This document shows positions 7,866 through 16,792 of a DNA stretch of 64,000 nt, one piece after another. The number at the start of each line of letters is the position of its first letter. The first letter of the stretch is position 1. The stretch spans positions 1-64,000 of the forward strand of contig VXOG01000114.1 of assembly GCA_009840165.1 (NCBI GenBank), written 5' to 3'. The notes beneath the pieces were generated by a model. That model was not told the origin of the DNA. It saw only the letters and a program-made list of their open reading frames with translations, and ran no database searches. This stretch comes from Chloroflexota bacterium. Its GTDB lineage: Bacteria > Chloroflexota > Dehalococcoidia > Lucifugimonadales > UBA3495. Made by a program: the position numbers and the translations under genes.

Positions 7866-8885
7866 ATGACCACTGCCCACACCCACGACCACAATCACGA
7901 TCACCCCCATACCCACCCGCAGGCCGCCGGCGAAATGCGCGGCGCGGCCCTGGCCCTGCTGAACAGCCTGGACGCCAACCAGAAGTCGGCCATCAACTTC
8001 AGCTACTACGACGGCGAGCGCATCTTCTGGTACTACCCGCCGCTGAACCGCCACGGCCTGCAACTCCGCGACATGAACGAGGATCAGCGCAAACTGGCCT
8101 ACGCCCTCATGGCCACCGGCCTCACCGATGATTCCAACCGCAAAGCCCAGCTCATCATCGAGCACGAAGCCGTCCTCGGCCCGCTGGAGCAGGAACGGGG
8201 CCTCATCACCTTCGTGCGCGACCCCCTGCTCTATGCCTGGACCATCTTCGGCGATCCCGCCAACGATGGAGAACCCTGGGGCTGGCGCGTGGAAGGACAT
8301 CACGTTTCGCTGCACTACAGCGTCTGGGGCGACCGCGTGCTGTCCATGACCCCATTCTTCTTCGGCGCAAACCCCGCCGAGGTGCCCAAAGGACCCAAGC
8401 AGGGCCTCCGCATCCTGGGCGACAGCCAGGACATCTCCCTGGAGCTCATGGAGAGCCTCGATGCCGGCCAGAAGAGCCGCGCCATGATCTACGACGAAGC
8501 CCCCTCCGACATCATCACCTTCAACTCCTCCCGCGCCTCCCTGCCCAAAGAGGAGGGTCTGCCCGCCTCCGCCATGTCCGGCACACAGCGCGAGATGCTG
8601 ATGACCCTGGCCAGCGAGTACGTCACCCGCATCCGCGCCGACCTGGCCGAGGAAAAGCTCGTCGCCCTGCGCGAGGGTGGCCTGGAGAATATCCACTTGG
8701 CCTGGGGCGGCCCCATCGACCGGATGCAGCCCCACTACTACCGGCTGCACGGCGGCGATTTCGTCGTCGAGTACGACAACCGGCAGAACGGCGCCAACCA
8801 CATCCACTCCGTCCTCCGCGACGTCAACAACGACTTCGCCGCCGACGTAATGCGCGACCACCTGCTCATGTACCACGTCCTGTAA
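7866..8885 (+). CDS. DUF3500 family protein
   Basis: A 339-residue protein of the DUF3500 family, recognised from the run AINFSYYDGERIFWYYPP and the later HVSLHYSVWGDRV and ANHIHSVLRD stretches. I start it at ATG 7866, preceded by GGAGG; the ORF upstream from 7785 has no family similarity. The first 20 residues are histidine- and aspartate-rich (HTHDHNHDHPHTH), which could bind metal. Biochemistry of the family is not established. Confidence 0.85.
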   Translation: MTTAHTHDHNHDHPHTHPQAAGEMRGAALALLNSLDANQKSAINFSYYDGERIFWYYPPLNRHGLQLRDMNEDQRKLAYALMATGLTDDSNRKAQLIIEHEAVLGPLEQERGLITFVRDPLLYAWTIFGDPANDGEPWGWRVEGHHVSLHYSVWGDRVLSMTPFFFGANPAEVPKGPKQGLRILGDSQDISLELMESLDAGQKSRAMIYDEAPSDIITFNSSRASLPKEEGLPASAMSGTQREMLMTLASEYVTRIRADLAEEKLVALREGGLENIHLAWGGPIDRMQPHYYRLHGGDFVVEYDNRQNGANHIHSVLRDVNNDFAADVMRDHLLMYHVL

Positions 8886-8900
8886 GCGGGTATCTATAAA

Positions 8901-8939
8901 CTCCCTCTCCCTTGGTGGGAGAGGGTTGGGGTGAGGGGG
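8901..8939. repeat. repeat, family C (CCCTCTCCC...GGGAGAGGG)
   Basis: CTCCCTCTCCC and GGGAGAGGG arms followed by TTGGGGTGAGGG. The same element occurs at 25568, and shortened forms are seen at 6914 and 12428. Confidence 0.8.
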
Positions 8940-9000
8940 ATGCTTCACAGCTTCAGCGCCGCCGGCGATTTTCACCCGACTTGTTGCACTCCCCCTTGTA

Positions 9001-9297
9001 ATGGCTGCAATGGAAATCCGCGCTACCGACACCTACCTCCGCTGGTACAGGCGGCTGCGCGATCAGGAAGCGCAGCAGCGTATCGACAACCGGATTTTGA
9101 GACTCGCTGAAGGCAATCCGGGCGATGTCGCCCCGGTAGGAGGTGGCATATCGGAACTGCGCATCAACTATGGGCCTGGCTACCGGGTGTACTATGTGCA
9201 ACGCGGGCGCCAAATCATTATCCTGCTGGCCGGCGGCGACAAGGACAGTCAAGGGCGAGATATTGCCACCGCACGCCGCTTGGCGCGCGAGCTGTAA
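9001..9297 (+). CDS. RelE/HigB-like toxin (Gp49-like addiction killer)
   Basis: A 98-residue protein with the phage-Gp49-like RelE/HigB pattern: AEGNPGDVAPVGGGISELRI, then GPGYRVYYVQRGRQIIILLAGGDK. Such toxins cleave mRNA at the ribosome. The actual start may be the second ATG at 9010. Its partner begins 15 bases after the stop, which is the usual toxin-first order for HigBA-like loci. Confidence 0.82.
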   Translation: MAAMEIRATDTYLRWYRRLRDQEAQQRIDNRILRLAEGNPGDVAPVGGGISELRINYGPGYRVYYVQRGRQIIILLAGGDKDSQGRDIATARRLAREL

Positions 9298-9312
9298 TGC
9301 AAGGAGGCGAAC

Positions 9313-9624
9313 ATGCCGAAAGTCAAAACCTACCCCTGGGACGCGGCAGACCACATCGAAACCGCCGAGGACGCCATTCTCTTCCTCAAAATATCTCTGG
9401 AAGATTACGACTCGACGTTCAACGCTTTGATGGACTGCATCGCCCGCTCCAAGGGTGTGGCCGAGATTGCCAGCCTGGTTTGCCACGAAGCCGGCGACGG
9501 AAACCGCTCCATAACCATCACCACCATAAGCGGCGCGGAGACAACCATAGCCATCGCGCCCGAGGTCGATGTGGATAGTATCCGCAGGGCCTTCACCCCG
9601 GCGCCCGCGCCTGCCTCTCCCTGA
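9313..9624 (+). CDS. HigA-2-like addiction antidote with atypical C-terminus
   Basis: A 103-residue protein. The first half (YPWDAADHIETAEDAILFLKIS through DCIARSKGVAEIAS) matches the 'addiction module antidote' family that pairs with Gp49-like killers. In that family an HTH ('TGLSRESLYKALS') normally follows; here the second half instead reads CHEAGDGNRSITITTISG, with no HTH in any frame. It may neutralise by protein contact only or have lost autoregulation. AAGGAGG precedes the ATG. Confidence 0.7.
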   Translation: MPKVKTYPWDAADHIETAEDAILFLKISLEDYDSTFNALMDCIARSKGVAEIASLVCHEAGDGNRSITITTISGAETTIAIAPEVDVDSIRRAFTPAPAPASP

Positions 9625-9695
9625 ACCCGCCAGTTTCCCATCGTAAATACGACACTACCTTGGGGGAGCGGCTATGTCCCGCTCCCCTCTTGTTT

Positions 9696-9704
9696 TGCGA
9701 TAAT
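9696..9704 (+). promoter_or_regulatory. candidate extended -10 promoter of glutamine-synthetase-like gene
   Basis: TGCGATAAT lies 30 bases before the ATG at 9735 and fits an extended -10 (TGnTAnAAT-like). No good -35 is visible. Confidence 0.35.
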
Positions 9705-9734
9705 GCTCTGCCACAACTCTGTGCAGAGGTCATC

Positions 9735-11090
9735 ATGGAAGCCCACGAAATAGTCCAACAGGCCCGCGACTCCGGGGTCAATCTGGTCATGTTCGCCTAC
9801 TGCGACAACAGCGGCATCATCCGCGGCAAGGCCACCCACGTCTCCGGTCTCGAACGCCGCCTGGCGTCTGGTATCGGCGTCACCACGGCCATGCAGGTCA
9901 TGGGCGACATGGACCAATTACAGCCAATCGACGGCATGGGTCCCGTCGGCGAGTTTCGCATGATGCCCGACCTGGATACCTTCACGCTCCTGCCCTACGC
10001 CCCAAAGCGCGCGCTGATCCTGGTGGACATGATCACCATGGACCAGAAGCCCTGGGCCGCTTGCCCACGCAATTTTCTCAAGCGGATGCTGGCGCAGGCC
10101 GAGTCAATGGCCATTACTTTCCAGGCGGCGTTTGAACCCGAATGGTATCTGGCCCGCCAGGATGGCGACTCGTTCGTCCCTATGGACGAGAGCCTGGACA
10201 ACTCCACCCTCGGCGCGGCCATCGCCCGCGAGATCGTTGACGACGTGGTGGACGCGCTGGAAGCCCAGGGCCTGGCAATCGAGCAGTACCACACCGAGGT
10301 CGGCCACGGCCAGCAGGAGTTGAGTATCACCCACGCCGACGCCCTCCGCGCCGCCGACAACCACATCATCTACCGCGAAACGGTGCGCAACGTCGCCTGG
10401 CAGCGCGGCTGGCTGGCGTCTTTCGCACCCAAGCCTTTCCCCGATCAGGCTGGCAACGGCAACCATACCCATATCAGCGCCTGGGACGCCGCCAGTGAGC
10501 GCAACTTGTTCTACGATCCCAACGACTCGATGCAGCTCAGCGAGCTGGCCTACCATTTCATCTCCGGCATCATGGAGCACCTGCCTGGCCTCACCCTGCT
10601 CACTGGCCCCAGCATGAATAGCTACCGTCGCATCTCGCCCGGCTCGTGGAGCACCGCCTACATCTGCTACGGGCCCGACAACCGGGAGGCCGCGCTGCGT
10701 GTACCCTCCCGGTTCTGGGGTTCTGAGATGGCATCCACCAACCTGGAATACCGGCCGGCCGATTCCAGCTCCAACCCCTACATCGCCCTGGCCGGCATCA
10801 TCGCCGCCGGCCTCGACGGCATCCGACGCAGCCTGACCCCCGCCGACGGCCTGCGCATTGCTGAAGACCCGGCCCGCCTCACGCCCGACGAACTGGCGGC
10901 CCGCGGCATCAGGCGGCTACCGTCAACCCTGCTGGAGGCCATCCATGCGCTGGAGGCGGACACCGTGCTTACCGACGCCATGGGCCCACTGCTGGCGGAC
11001 TCATACCTCACCATCCGAAAAGCCGATTGGGAACTGTTCTCCCAGCACGACGTGGACTTTGAAATCCGCCACCACTTCTACAAATACTGA
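9735..11090 (+). CDS. glutamine-synthetase-family ligase
   Basis: A 451-residue protein of the glutamine synthetase fold. Landmarks are the beta-grasp N-terminus (YCDNSGIIRGKATH), the metal/ATP motif HGQQELS (around residue 197) and the NGNHTHIS block (around residue 242), which corresponds to the GSGMHxH loop. It is longer and more divergent than type I GlnA and fits the gamma-glutamylamide / type III-like branch that ligates glutamate to amines. The upstream ATG at 9660 lies before the putative promoter, so 9735 is preferred. Confidence 0.8.
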   Translation: MEAHEIVQQARDSGVNLVMFAYCDNSGIIRGKATHVSGLERRLASGIGVTTAMQVMGDMDQLQPIDGMGPVGEFRMMPDLDTFTLLPYAPKRALILVDMITMDQKPWAACPRNFLKRMLAQAESMAITFQAAFEPEWYLARQDGDSFVPMDESLDNSTLGAAIAREIVDDVVDALEAQGLAIEQYHTEVGHGQQELSITHADALRAADNHIIYRETVRNVAWQRGWLASFAPKPFPDQAGNGNHTHISAWDAASERNLFYDPNDSMQLSELAYHFISGIMEHLPGLTLLTGPSMNSYRRISPGSWSTAYICYGPDNREAALRVPSRFWGSEMASTNLEYRPADSSSNPYIALAGIIAAGLDGIRRSLTPADGLRIAEDPARLTPDELAARGIRRLPSTLLEAIHALEADTVLTDAMGPLLADSYLTIRKADWELFSQHDVDFEIRHHFYKY

Positions 11091-11170
11091 GCGTCAAAGG
11101 TCAATTTGCGTCGATTTGTTATCATATAGTTGCGCATTCCAAAAATTACCCATAGCAGGAGCCACCAGAT

Positions 11171-12421
11171 ATGACCACCATACTCGACCGCATCGATCCC
11201 GCCGTCGCCGCCGCCATCCAGAGCGAGAACCGCCGCCAGCGCGATTCAATCGTCCTCATCGCATCGGAAAACTACGCCAGCAAGGCGGTGCTGGAAGCCC
11301 AGGCCCAGTTGATGAACAACAAGTACGCCGAGGGCTACCCGGGCCGGCGCTACTACGGCGGCTGCGAGTTCGTGGACGTGGTCGAGACCCTGGCCATCGA
11401 CCGCGCCAGGGAACTCTTCGGCGCGGAACACGCCAACGTCCAGGCCCACAGCGGCGCGCAGGCCAACATGGCCGCCTACTTCGCCGTCCTTGAGCCGGGC
11501 GATACCGTCCTGGGTATGCAGCTGGACATGGGCGGCCACCTGACCCACGGGGCCGGCGTCAATTTCTCCGGCAACCTCTACCGGTTCGTGCCTTACGGCG
11601 TCGATCAGGAAACCGAGACCATCGACTACGACCAGGTTGAGCGGCTGGCGAAGGAGCACAACCCCAAGCTTATCGTCGCCGGTTGCAGCAGCTACTCCCG
11701 CGTGCTGGACTTCCCCCGCTTCCGCGCCATCGCCGATTCCGTCGGCGCGCTGCTCATGGTGGACATGGCGCACATCTCCGGCCTTATCGCCGGTGGGGCC
11801 CACCCCTCGCCGTTCCCCCACGCGCAGGTCGTGACGTCAACCACGCAAAAGACCCTGCGCGGTCCCCGCGGCGGCATGATCCTCACCGAGGAGGAACTGG
11901 GACGCAAGGTTGACTTCGCCGTCTTCCCCTACATGCAGGGCGGGCCGTTCATGCACGTCATCGCGGCCAAGGCCGTCTGCTTCGGCGAGGCTCTGCAACC
12001 CGACTTCGCCCGCTATACCCACCAGGTCGTCGCCAACGCCCAGGTCATGGCCCAGGAGCTTTCCGAAGCCGGCGTGCGCCTGGTGGCCGGCGGCACCGAC
12101 AATCACCTTATGCTGGTGGACCTCACTCCCTTGGGCATCACCGGCCGTCAGGCCGAGCGGGCGCTGGAGTCGGTGGACATCGTGGTCAACAAGAACGCCA
12201 TTCCCTACGACCAGTTGCCGCCGCGCACCGCGTCCGGCTTGCGCCTGGGGACTCCGGCTATCACCAGCCGGGGCATGGGCGAAGAGGACACCCGTGAGGT
12301 CGCCAGGCTCATCGTCCGCACTCTGAGCAGCATCGGTGACGAATCCGCCACGTCGCAAATCCGCGACGAGGTTCGCCACCTGAGCAACCGCTTCCCCGTC
12401 CCAGGCCTGGATGAGGAGTAG
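11171..12421 (+). CDS. glyA: serine hydroxymethyltransferase
   Basis: A 416-residue PLP enzyme that converts serine and tetrahydrofolate to glycine and 5,10-methylene-THF. The PLP lysine is K227 in [13 protein letters not shown]; most GlyA proteins have histidine where this one has glutamine at 226. The [14 protein letters not shown] start and the [10 protein letters not shown] block are typical. CAGGAG lies just before the ATG. The gene is followed by a bidirectional hairpin. Length matches the family. Confidence 0.95.
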   Translation: MTTILDRIDPAVAAAIQSENRRQRDSIVLIASENYASKAVLEAQAQLMNNKYAEGYPGRRYYGGCEFVDVVETLAIDRARELFGAEHANVQAHSGAQANMAAYFAVLEPGDTVLGMQLDMGGHLTHGAGVNFSGNLYRFVPYGVDQETETIDYDQVERLAKEHNPKLIVAGCSSYSRVLDFPRFRAIADSVGALLMVDMAHISGLIAGGAHPSPFPHAQVVTSTTQKTLRGPRGGMILTEEELGRKVDFAVFPYMQGGPFMHVIAAKAVCFGEALQPDFARYTHQVVANAQVMAQELSEAGVRLVAGGTDNHLMLVDLTPLGITGRQAERALESVDIVVNKNAIPYDQLPPRTASGLRLGTPAITSRGMGEEDTREVARLIVRTLSSIGDESATSQIRDEVRHLSNRFPVPGLDEE

Positions 12422-12427
12422 CAAAAT

Positions 12428-12452
12428 CCCCTCTCCCATCAAGGGAGAGGGG
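12428..12452. terminator. bidirectional terminator-like hairpin (family C repeat)
   Basis: CCCCTCTCCC (12428-12437) pairs with GGGAGAGGGG (12443-12452) around ATCAA. A T-run follows weakly on the plus strand and clearly on the minus strand (ATTTTG). It separates two convergent genes, and the minus-strand gene's stop lies in its loop. Confidence 0.6.
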
Positions 12453-13230
12453 GTTTCCTTCCCACGAACAGGTTGCCGCCGAAGCCGCCTTCGTAGGCGT
12501 TGGTCTGGATGTATTCCGCCTCCAGGCCCGCCTCTTCCAGGAGACTCAACCAGGTTTCGGTTGGGAACAGGCCGCCCGTGTGCCGGTCCACCTCCACCCG
12601 GAGTTCCCCGCCTTCGTCGATCACGAATACGAACACCGACTCTACGGTGGTGGATCCTGGGCGCGGCTTGCCCATGTACTCGATGAAGGTCACCGACCGG
12701 TCCTCGGCTTCTTTGGTCCATTCCACCACCCGGGGGCCTTCAAAAGTTTCCTGCACGCAATCGGGCGCCAGCAACAACAGCCCGCCCGGATTCAGGTGTA
12801 CTGTTGCAGTTGCAATCGCCGCCCGCAGGTCGTCCTCCGTGGTCATGTAGTTGATGGCGTCGTGGATTGCCACCACGTCAAACGCATGACCCAAGCACAC
12901 GTCGCGCATGTCCCCCAGGTGATGGAGCGTTTGAGGATTGAGTTGCCGGGAAATCTCCAGCATCCGCGGCGATATGTCCACGGCCTCGGTGATGAAGTGC
13001 GCCGTCAGGTGCGACAGCAGGTGGCCGCCGCCGCAGCCCAATTCCAGCAGCGTCGGCAGGGACTCCCGGTCCGTTGGAGCGGCGTCAAGACTGCCGCGTA
13101 TCACGTCCAACCATTCCTGCGCCTCCACCATGTATTCCTCCGGCGGGCTGATGATGGGCCAGAGGTGCGCCAGGTCGCTGTACAGCCGGAGGGTCATTTG
13201 CCGGTCATGCTGCCATTGAGCCGATGCCAT
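12439..13230 (-). CDS. class I SAM-dependent methyltransferase
   Basis: About 263 residues with a standard Rossmann methyltransferase core: LLELGCGGGHLLSHL (motif I), VDISPRMLEIS (motif II) and FDVVAIHDAINYM (post II), then GGLLLLAPDCV. The substrate is unknown. Start options are ATG 13230, which overlaps the upstream gene by 26 bases, or ATG 13197, which leaves an 8-base gap; neither has a strong ribosome-binding site. The last codons run into a family C repeat hairpin. Probably translated with the 80-residue protein upstream. Confidence 0.82.
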   Translation of the reverse strand: MASAQWQHDRQMTLRLYSDLAHLWPIISPPEEYMVEAQEWLDVIRGSLDAAPTDRESLPTLLELGCGGGHLLSHLTAHFITEAVDISPRMLEISRQLNPQTLHHLGDMRDVCLGHAFDVVAIHDAINYMTTEDDLRAAIATATVHLNPGGLLLLAPDCVQETFEGPRVVEWTKEAEDRSVTFIEYMGKPRPGSTTVESVFVFVIDEGGELRVEVDRHTGGLFPTETWLSLLEEAGLEAEYIQTNAYEGGFGGNLFVGRKPPLP

Positions 13231-13447
13231 AGGTGTCGATGTAGAGATATTCCCGTACCCGCGCCAGCCAGACGCCGGAGTGCGGCGCATTGTTGTACAG
13301 CCAACGCTCCAGGTTGCTGATCACGACGCCCGTGTCCAGCTCAATGTAGGGACAGCCCAACGTGCGCCAGCGGGCGATCATCCGCCCGGCATCGGACGGC
13401 AGGTCCGGTGCCACACAAGCGGCGAGAGTTGCATCGTTATCTGTCAT
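13205..13447 (-). CDS. small hypothetical protein
   Basis: An 80-residue protein (MTDNDATLAACV...GIGSMAA) with AGGAGG at ideal spacing and a good promoter immediately upstream, so it is likely to be real. It has no transmembrane segment. The core TLGCPYIELDTGVVISNLERWLY has no family I recognise. It overlaps the start of the methyltransferase and may be its partner or regulator. Confidence 0.65.
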   Translation of the reverse strand: MTDNDATLAACVAPDLPSDAGRMIARWRTLGCPYIELDTGVVISNLERWLYNNAPHSGVWLARVREYLYIDTYGIGSMAA

Positions 13448-13475
13448 CGCACGACCTCCTGTTCTATACAGGATA

Positions 13476-13504
13476 ATTGTACGGAACAAAAATGCGAAAT
13501 GCAA
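13476..13504 (-). promoter_or_regulatory. sigma70-type promoter
   Basis: On the minus strand TTGCAT (13504-13499) and TACAAT (13481-13476) are exactly 17 bases apart. The predicted start near 13469 leaves a short leader containing AGGAGG before the ATG at 13447. Confidence 0.65.
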
Positions 13505-13551
13505 CCCGAAGCCGAGGGGATTTGATCCGGTTCCCGTTCGCCTCCAGAGGG

Positions 13552-14466
13552 TCACGCCCGGGGATGGCTGCGTCCGTACTCGTCGCGTATGTGGGAATCG
13601 GTGAGGTGGGTGTACACCTGGGTTGTGGAAATGTTGGAGTGGCCCAGGAGTTCCTGCACGTGTCGCAGCGACGCGCCGTTCTGGAGCAGATGTGTGGCAA
13701 AGCTGTGGCGCAGCGTATGGGGGGTGATCTTGGGGTCCACCCCCGATTTCTTCGCGGCCGTTTTCAGGATGTTCCAAACCCATTGTCGGGTGAGCCGCTC
13801 GCCCCGGTTGTTGATGTAGAGGGCGGTTTCGCCCTTCTTGTTGGTGACGAGCTCGGCCCGCGGCCCGCCGATGTACTCGCGCAGATTGGACAGGGCTTCG
13901 GGATACAGATATACGATGCGTTCCTTGGAACCCTTGCCCCAGGCCCGGATGAAGCCCTCCTCAAAGTCGATGTCCTGCACGTTCAAGGCGACCAGCTCGC
14001 TGACCCGCACGCCGGTGGCATAGAGCAGTTCTAGGATGCTGGCGTCGCGGCGGCCTTCCGGAGTGCCAGTATCGGCGGCGGTGCTGAGCAGGAGTTTCAC
14101 GTCATCTTCGGATATGAACTTGGGCACCGCGCGCCCGACGCGAGGGGAACCGAGATTTTCGGTGGGGTCTTCGCTGATCAGCTCGTTGGCGCTGAGGTAG
14201 CCGAAGAAAGAGCGGACGGCCGCTACTTTACGCGCGGTGGTCGAATCCCGGTATTTCTTTTTGTCCCGAAGCTCACTGATGTATGCGTTCAGCAGGTCCA
14301 GGTCCACCGACCGCCACGCTTCTGCCTCGTCATCGGAGGCTTTCAGATAGTCGGCCACGAACTCGCGGAACTGGTTCAGGTCGTTGCTGTAAGCGTCCAG
14401 CGTGTTCTGGGAAAAGCCGCGTTCGACGACTAGATGCTGAAGGAAGGCATTTACGGTCTCTTTCAT
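13552..14466 (-). CDS. xerC: tyrosine recombinase XerC/XerD
   Basis: About 304 residues with an N-terminal SAM-like core-binding domain and a C-terminal catalytic domain. Catalytic residues are visible: R in YATGVRVSELV, H-x-x-R in HTLRHSFATH, H in LLGHSNIST and the nucleophile Y in TQVYTHL. Length and layout match chromosomal dimer-resolving XerC/D rather than a phage integrase. No att-like direct repeat is seen beside it. The start at MKETVNAF is chosen by family length; upstream ATGs at 14478 and 14520 are also open. C versus D cannot be decided by eye. Confidence 0.88.
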   Translation of the reverse strand: MKETVNAFLQHLVVERGFSQNTLDAYSNDLNQFREFVADYLKASDDEAEAWRSVDLDLLNAYISELRDKKKYRDSTTARKVAAVRSFFGYLSANELISEDPTENLGSPRVGRAVPKFISEDDVKLLLSTAADTGTPEGRRDASILELLYATGVRVSELVALNVQDIDFEEGFIRAWGKGSKERIVYLYPEALSNLREYIGGPRAELVTNKKGETALYINNRGERLTRQWVWNILKTAAKKSGVDPKITPHTLRHSFATHLLQNGASLRHVQELLGHSNISTTQVYTHLTDSHIRDEYGRSHPRA

Positions 14467-14640
14467 AATCTTCACCATCAGCCTGCTTTGGATCGCCTCT
14501 CGACAGCGAGGGGATTCCAATGATCCGGCAATCTGCTATTCCGGCAATGTGGGGGAGCGAATGCTATTATTGTAAATCATTATGATCGAGGCATACTTGG
14601 GGCCCTGCGAGATTCGGCCATTTTGCGCCCCGGAGCGTCC

Positions 14641-14904
14641 ATGAACCCGCCCGCCATCCTTTCCGTCGCCACACAGACCGCTGGACAGCCCGCCGACCTG
14701 ACCTTTCTGGCCTACCTCGATATATGGATCATCAGCGGCTTGGTCCTGCTGGCCGTGGTCGTGGTGGTGGGCAAACTGGTTTGGGGCAAACTGCGCCGGC
14801 GCGACGACGAAGAGTACGACTACGATTGGTACTACGACGACGAGTACGTTCTGGATGCCGACGACGACTTGAACGACCAAACGGAACGAAGTAGAGGCGA
14901 ATAA
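14641..14904 (+). CDS. small single-pass membrane protein with acidic tail
   Basis: An 87-residue protein with one hydrophobic segment (IWIISGLVLLAVVVVVGKLVW, residues about 28-48) followed by a strongly acidic, tyrosine-rich tail (DDEEYDYDWYYDDEY). A positive stretch KLRRR after the membrane segment predicts the tail in the cytoplasm. The last residues and the TAA come from a family A repeat, so the native C-terminus may have been altered. No family recognised. Confidence 0.55.
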   Translation: MNPPAILSVATQTAGQPADLTFLAYLDIWIISGLVLLAVVVVVGKLVWGKLRRRDDEEYDYDWYYDDEYVLDADDDLNDQTERSRGE

Positions 14905-14918
14905 TCATTCGCCCCTAC
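14891..14918. repeat. palindromic repeat, family A
   Basis: GTAGAGGCGAATAATCATTC with its inverted arm GCCCCTAC. Its left arm forms the final codons and the TAA stop of the small membrane protein gene. Confidence 0.8.
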
Positions 14919-14949
14919 ACGCTGGATCCCGTCCGGGTTCAAAGTCCGG

Positions 14950-16746
14950 CTACTGATCGGGCCAGCCGTCGGGAATTTCACCCGCCGCCAGCGCAGCGCG
15001 GATGGAGGCCGCCGCTTCGTCGGTGACCCACTGCTCCCAGGTGTCGGCGTTGTTGTTCAGCCACCAGATGGCGGTAGCGTTAACGTCAGCGTCCTGGTTG
15101 GCGTCCTGCCATCTGACAATTCCTTTATAGACCGGGTCAACGGCAAAATCCCACTTGCCCAACATTTCAGCCACGTCCGGTGCTTTTCCGGGCAGGTTGT
15201 GGTTCGCCGCAATCAGGATGGTGGAATCCTCGTGGGCGCAGGCCATGGTGGTTGCCCAGCATTCATCACTGTAGGCCGGCTCTTCCAGCCGTACCAGGTC
15301 CAGCAGAAGCGTGGGGCCGTTGGTGCCCCACTGGTAGCCGAGCCATGGTTCGCGGCGCTCGTATGCGTCGGAGAGGTCGGCGTTCAACGCCGCGCCGTCG
15401 GCAGGATTAACGATGTGAACGTGGTCGGAGAGGCCATATCCTCTAATTTGCGCGGCGTTGACGCTCTCGCAACGCCAATCGATGGGGCAGGACGCCAAAC
15501 GGGCTTTGCCGCCGGTTTCAGCGATAGCAAACAGTTGCTTGTACTGCGAATTTTTCAAGTCTTCAACGCTGTCCAGTTCGGGGTACTGCTCTTGCAGGTA
15601 GGCCGGGATCACGAATGCGGATTGCCAGTCCTTGCCCAAACCTTCTCCCGGAGAATAGACCTGGCCTGCTTCCAGTCCGGCAGACCAGGCCGCTTCCTGG
15701 TTGGGAAGCCAAAGCTCCATCAGAACGTGGACATCGCCGCCGCGCAGGCCCTGGAACAGCGGCAGCGTTGCCCCGAATCTGGCGTCCGTAGCATAGCCGT
15801 AGCCCTTTTCCACGATGTACTGCGCGATGCGGGTCTGCACTCTGGCGCTAGACCAGTTGAGATCACCAAATACGACGGTTTGCTCAGCGGTGGGTATTGA
15901 AATACTGAATAGCTGAGGAGCGTTGTCTCCAGACTCGCTGGTAAAAGGACGCACCGCCCACACCGCCGTCGTGGCGTCCTGCGGTATGTCGAAAAGCAAG
16001 CTGGTGTCGTGTGTTTCACCTGATTCAACCGTTCTCTCTGAACTCCACGAGAACGCGTTCCCTGCGTCGGTATCCAGTACGGAATCCTTCCCTCGCGTGA
16101 GGGTTATCTTGGAATCTCCAGCATTCTCCAAATGCATGTAGATTCTCAGCCACCGTCGACCTGGCGGAGCTTCGCTATCGTACTTTGTACGGTCTGACCG
16201 TGTAAGAATTACGGATTCCGGTGTTTCGACCTCTTGGATAGTAATAGAGTATTTTCCGAAAGTAGCCGTGTCGCCAACACCTAGGTAGCCGCCTTCCGGT
16301 ATTGGCAACCCGGTAATGGGACAAAAGCCGTCCCCGTGCTGGCCGGCGGTGGTGGCCACCGCATGTTGACTTGCCCATACCAGGTCGGTGGCTCCGAATC
16401 TTTGGCTGTGTGCGCCCACCGTCACCCAATAAACGGTTTCCGGTTCCAGCCCAGTGAAAGTGTGGCTGGTATTCTCTGCTCCGATGGTGGCGTAGTAGAA
16501 GGCGTCCAGTCTGTTCCGGCCGGCGGCGGCCATCCGGTCCATTTCGTCCGGACTGGCATAGCCCACGGTGTAGTGCTGCGCGCCGGGAACGGGGTTCCAA
16601 CTCATCTGCAACTCGCCGGCGTTGGCGGTGGCAACGACGGTGGGTTGGCCTGGCGCGGCCAACTGCGCTGGCGTGGCAGCGATACCGGCGACCAGCATGA
16701 TGGCAACCAGGACAATCAGGGTTAGCGCTCTGGCGGGTTTATTCAT
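14950..16746 (-). CDS. secreted FnIII + DUF4352-like + OpuAC substrate-binding fusion
   Basis: A 598-residue exported protein. Residues 1-28 form a Sec signal peptide. Residues about 31-132 are a fibronectin type III domain (GELQMSWNPVPGAQHY to LEPETVYWVTVGA). Residues about 150-285 resemble DUF4352 (GDTATFGKYSITIQEV, RWLRIYMHLENAG). From about 290 to the end it is an OpuAC/ProX-like glycine-betaine-type binding domain (FGDLNWSSARVQTRIAQYI, ...). No ABC permease or ATPase is encoded nearby. It probably captures a quaternary amine or related osmolyte at the cell surface, with the FnIII part as a spacer or glycan-binding module. Confidence 0.75.
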   Translation of the reverse strand: MNKPARALTLIVLVAIMLVAGIAATPAQLAAPGQPTVVATANAGELQMSWNPVPGAQHYTVGYASPDEMDRMAAAGRNRLDAFYYATIGAENTSHTFTGLEPETVYWVTVGAHSQRFGATDLVWASQHAVATTAGQHGDGFCPITGLPIPEGGYLGVGDTATFGKYSITIQEVETPESVILTRSDRTKYDSEAPPGRRWLRIYMHLENAGDSKITLTRGKDSVLDTDAGNAFSWSSERTVESGETHDTSLLFDIPQDATTAVWAVRPFTSESGDNAPQLFSISIPTAEQTVVFGDLNWSSARVQTRIAQYIVEKGYGYATDARFGATLPLFQGLRGGDVHVLMELWLPNQEAAWSAGLEAGQVYSPGEGLGKDWQSAFVIPAYLQEQYPELDSVEDLKNSQYKQLFAIAETGGKARLASCPIDWRCESVNAAQIRGYGLSDHVHIVNPADGAALNADLSDAYERREPWLGYQWGTNGPTLLLDLVRLEEPAYSDECWATTMACAHEDSTILIAANHNLPGKAPDVAEMLGKWDFAVDPVYKGIVRWQDANQDADVNATAIWWLNNNADTWEQWVTDEAAASIRAALAAGEIPDGWPDQ

Positions 16747-16792
16747 GCTTTTTCCTCCCTTCCGTTTGTGATCCTCGCGTCGTGGTCGAAAT

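Noticed and set aside
13552-14466. Treating the tyrosine recombinase as an integrase of a mobile element
   Set aside because: Its length and domain layout fit XerC/XerD, and no attachment-site repeats or cargo genes flank it.
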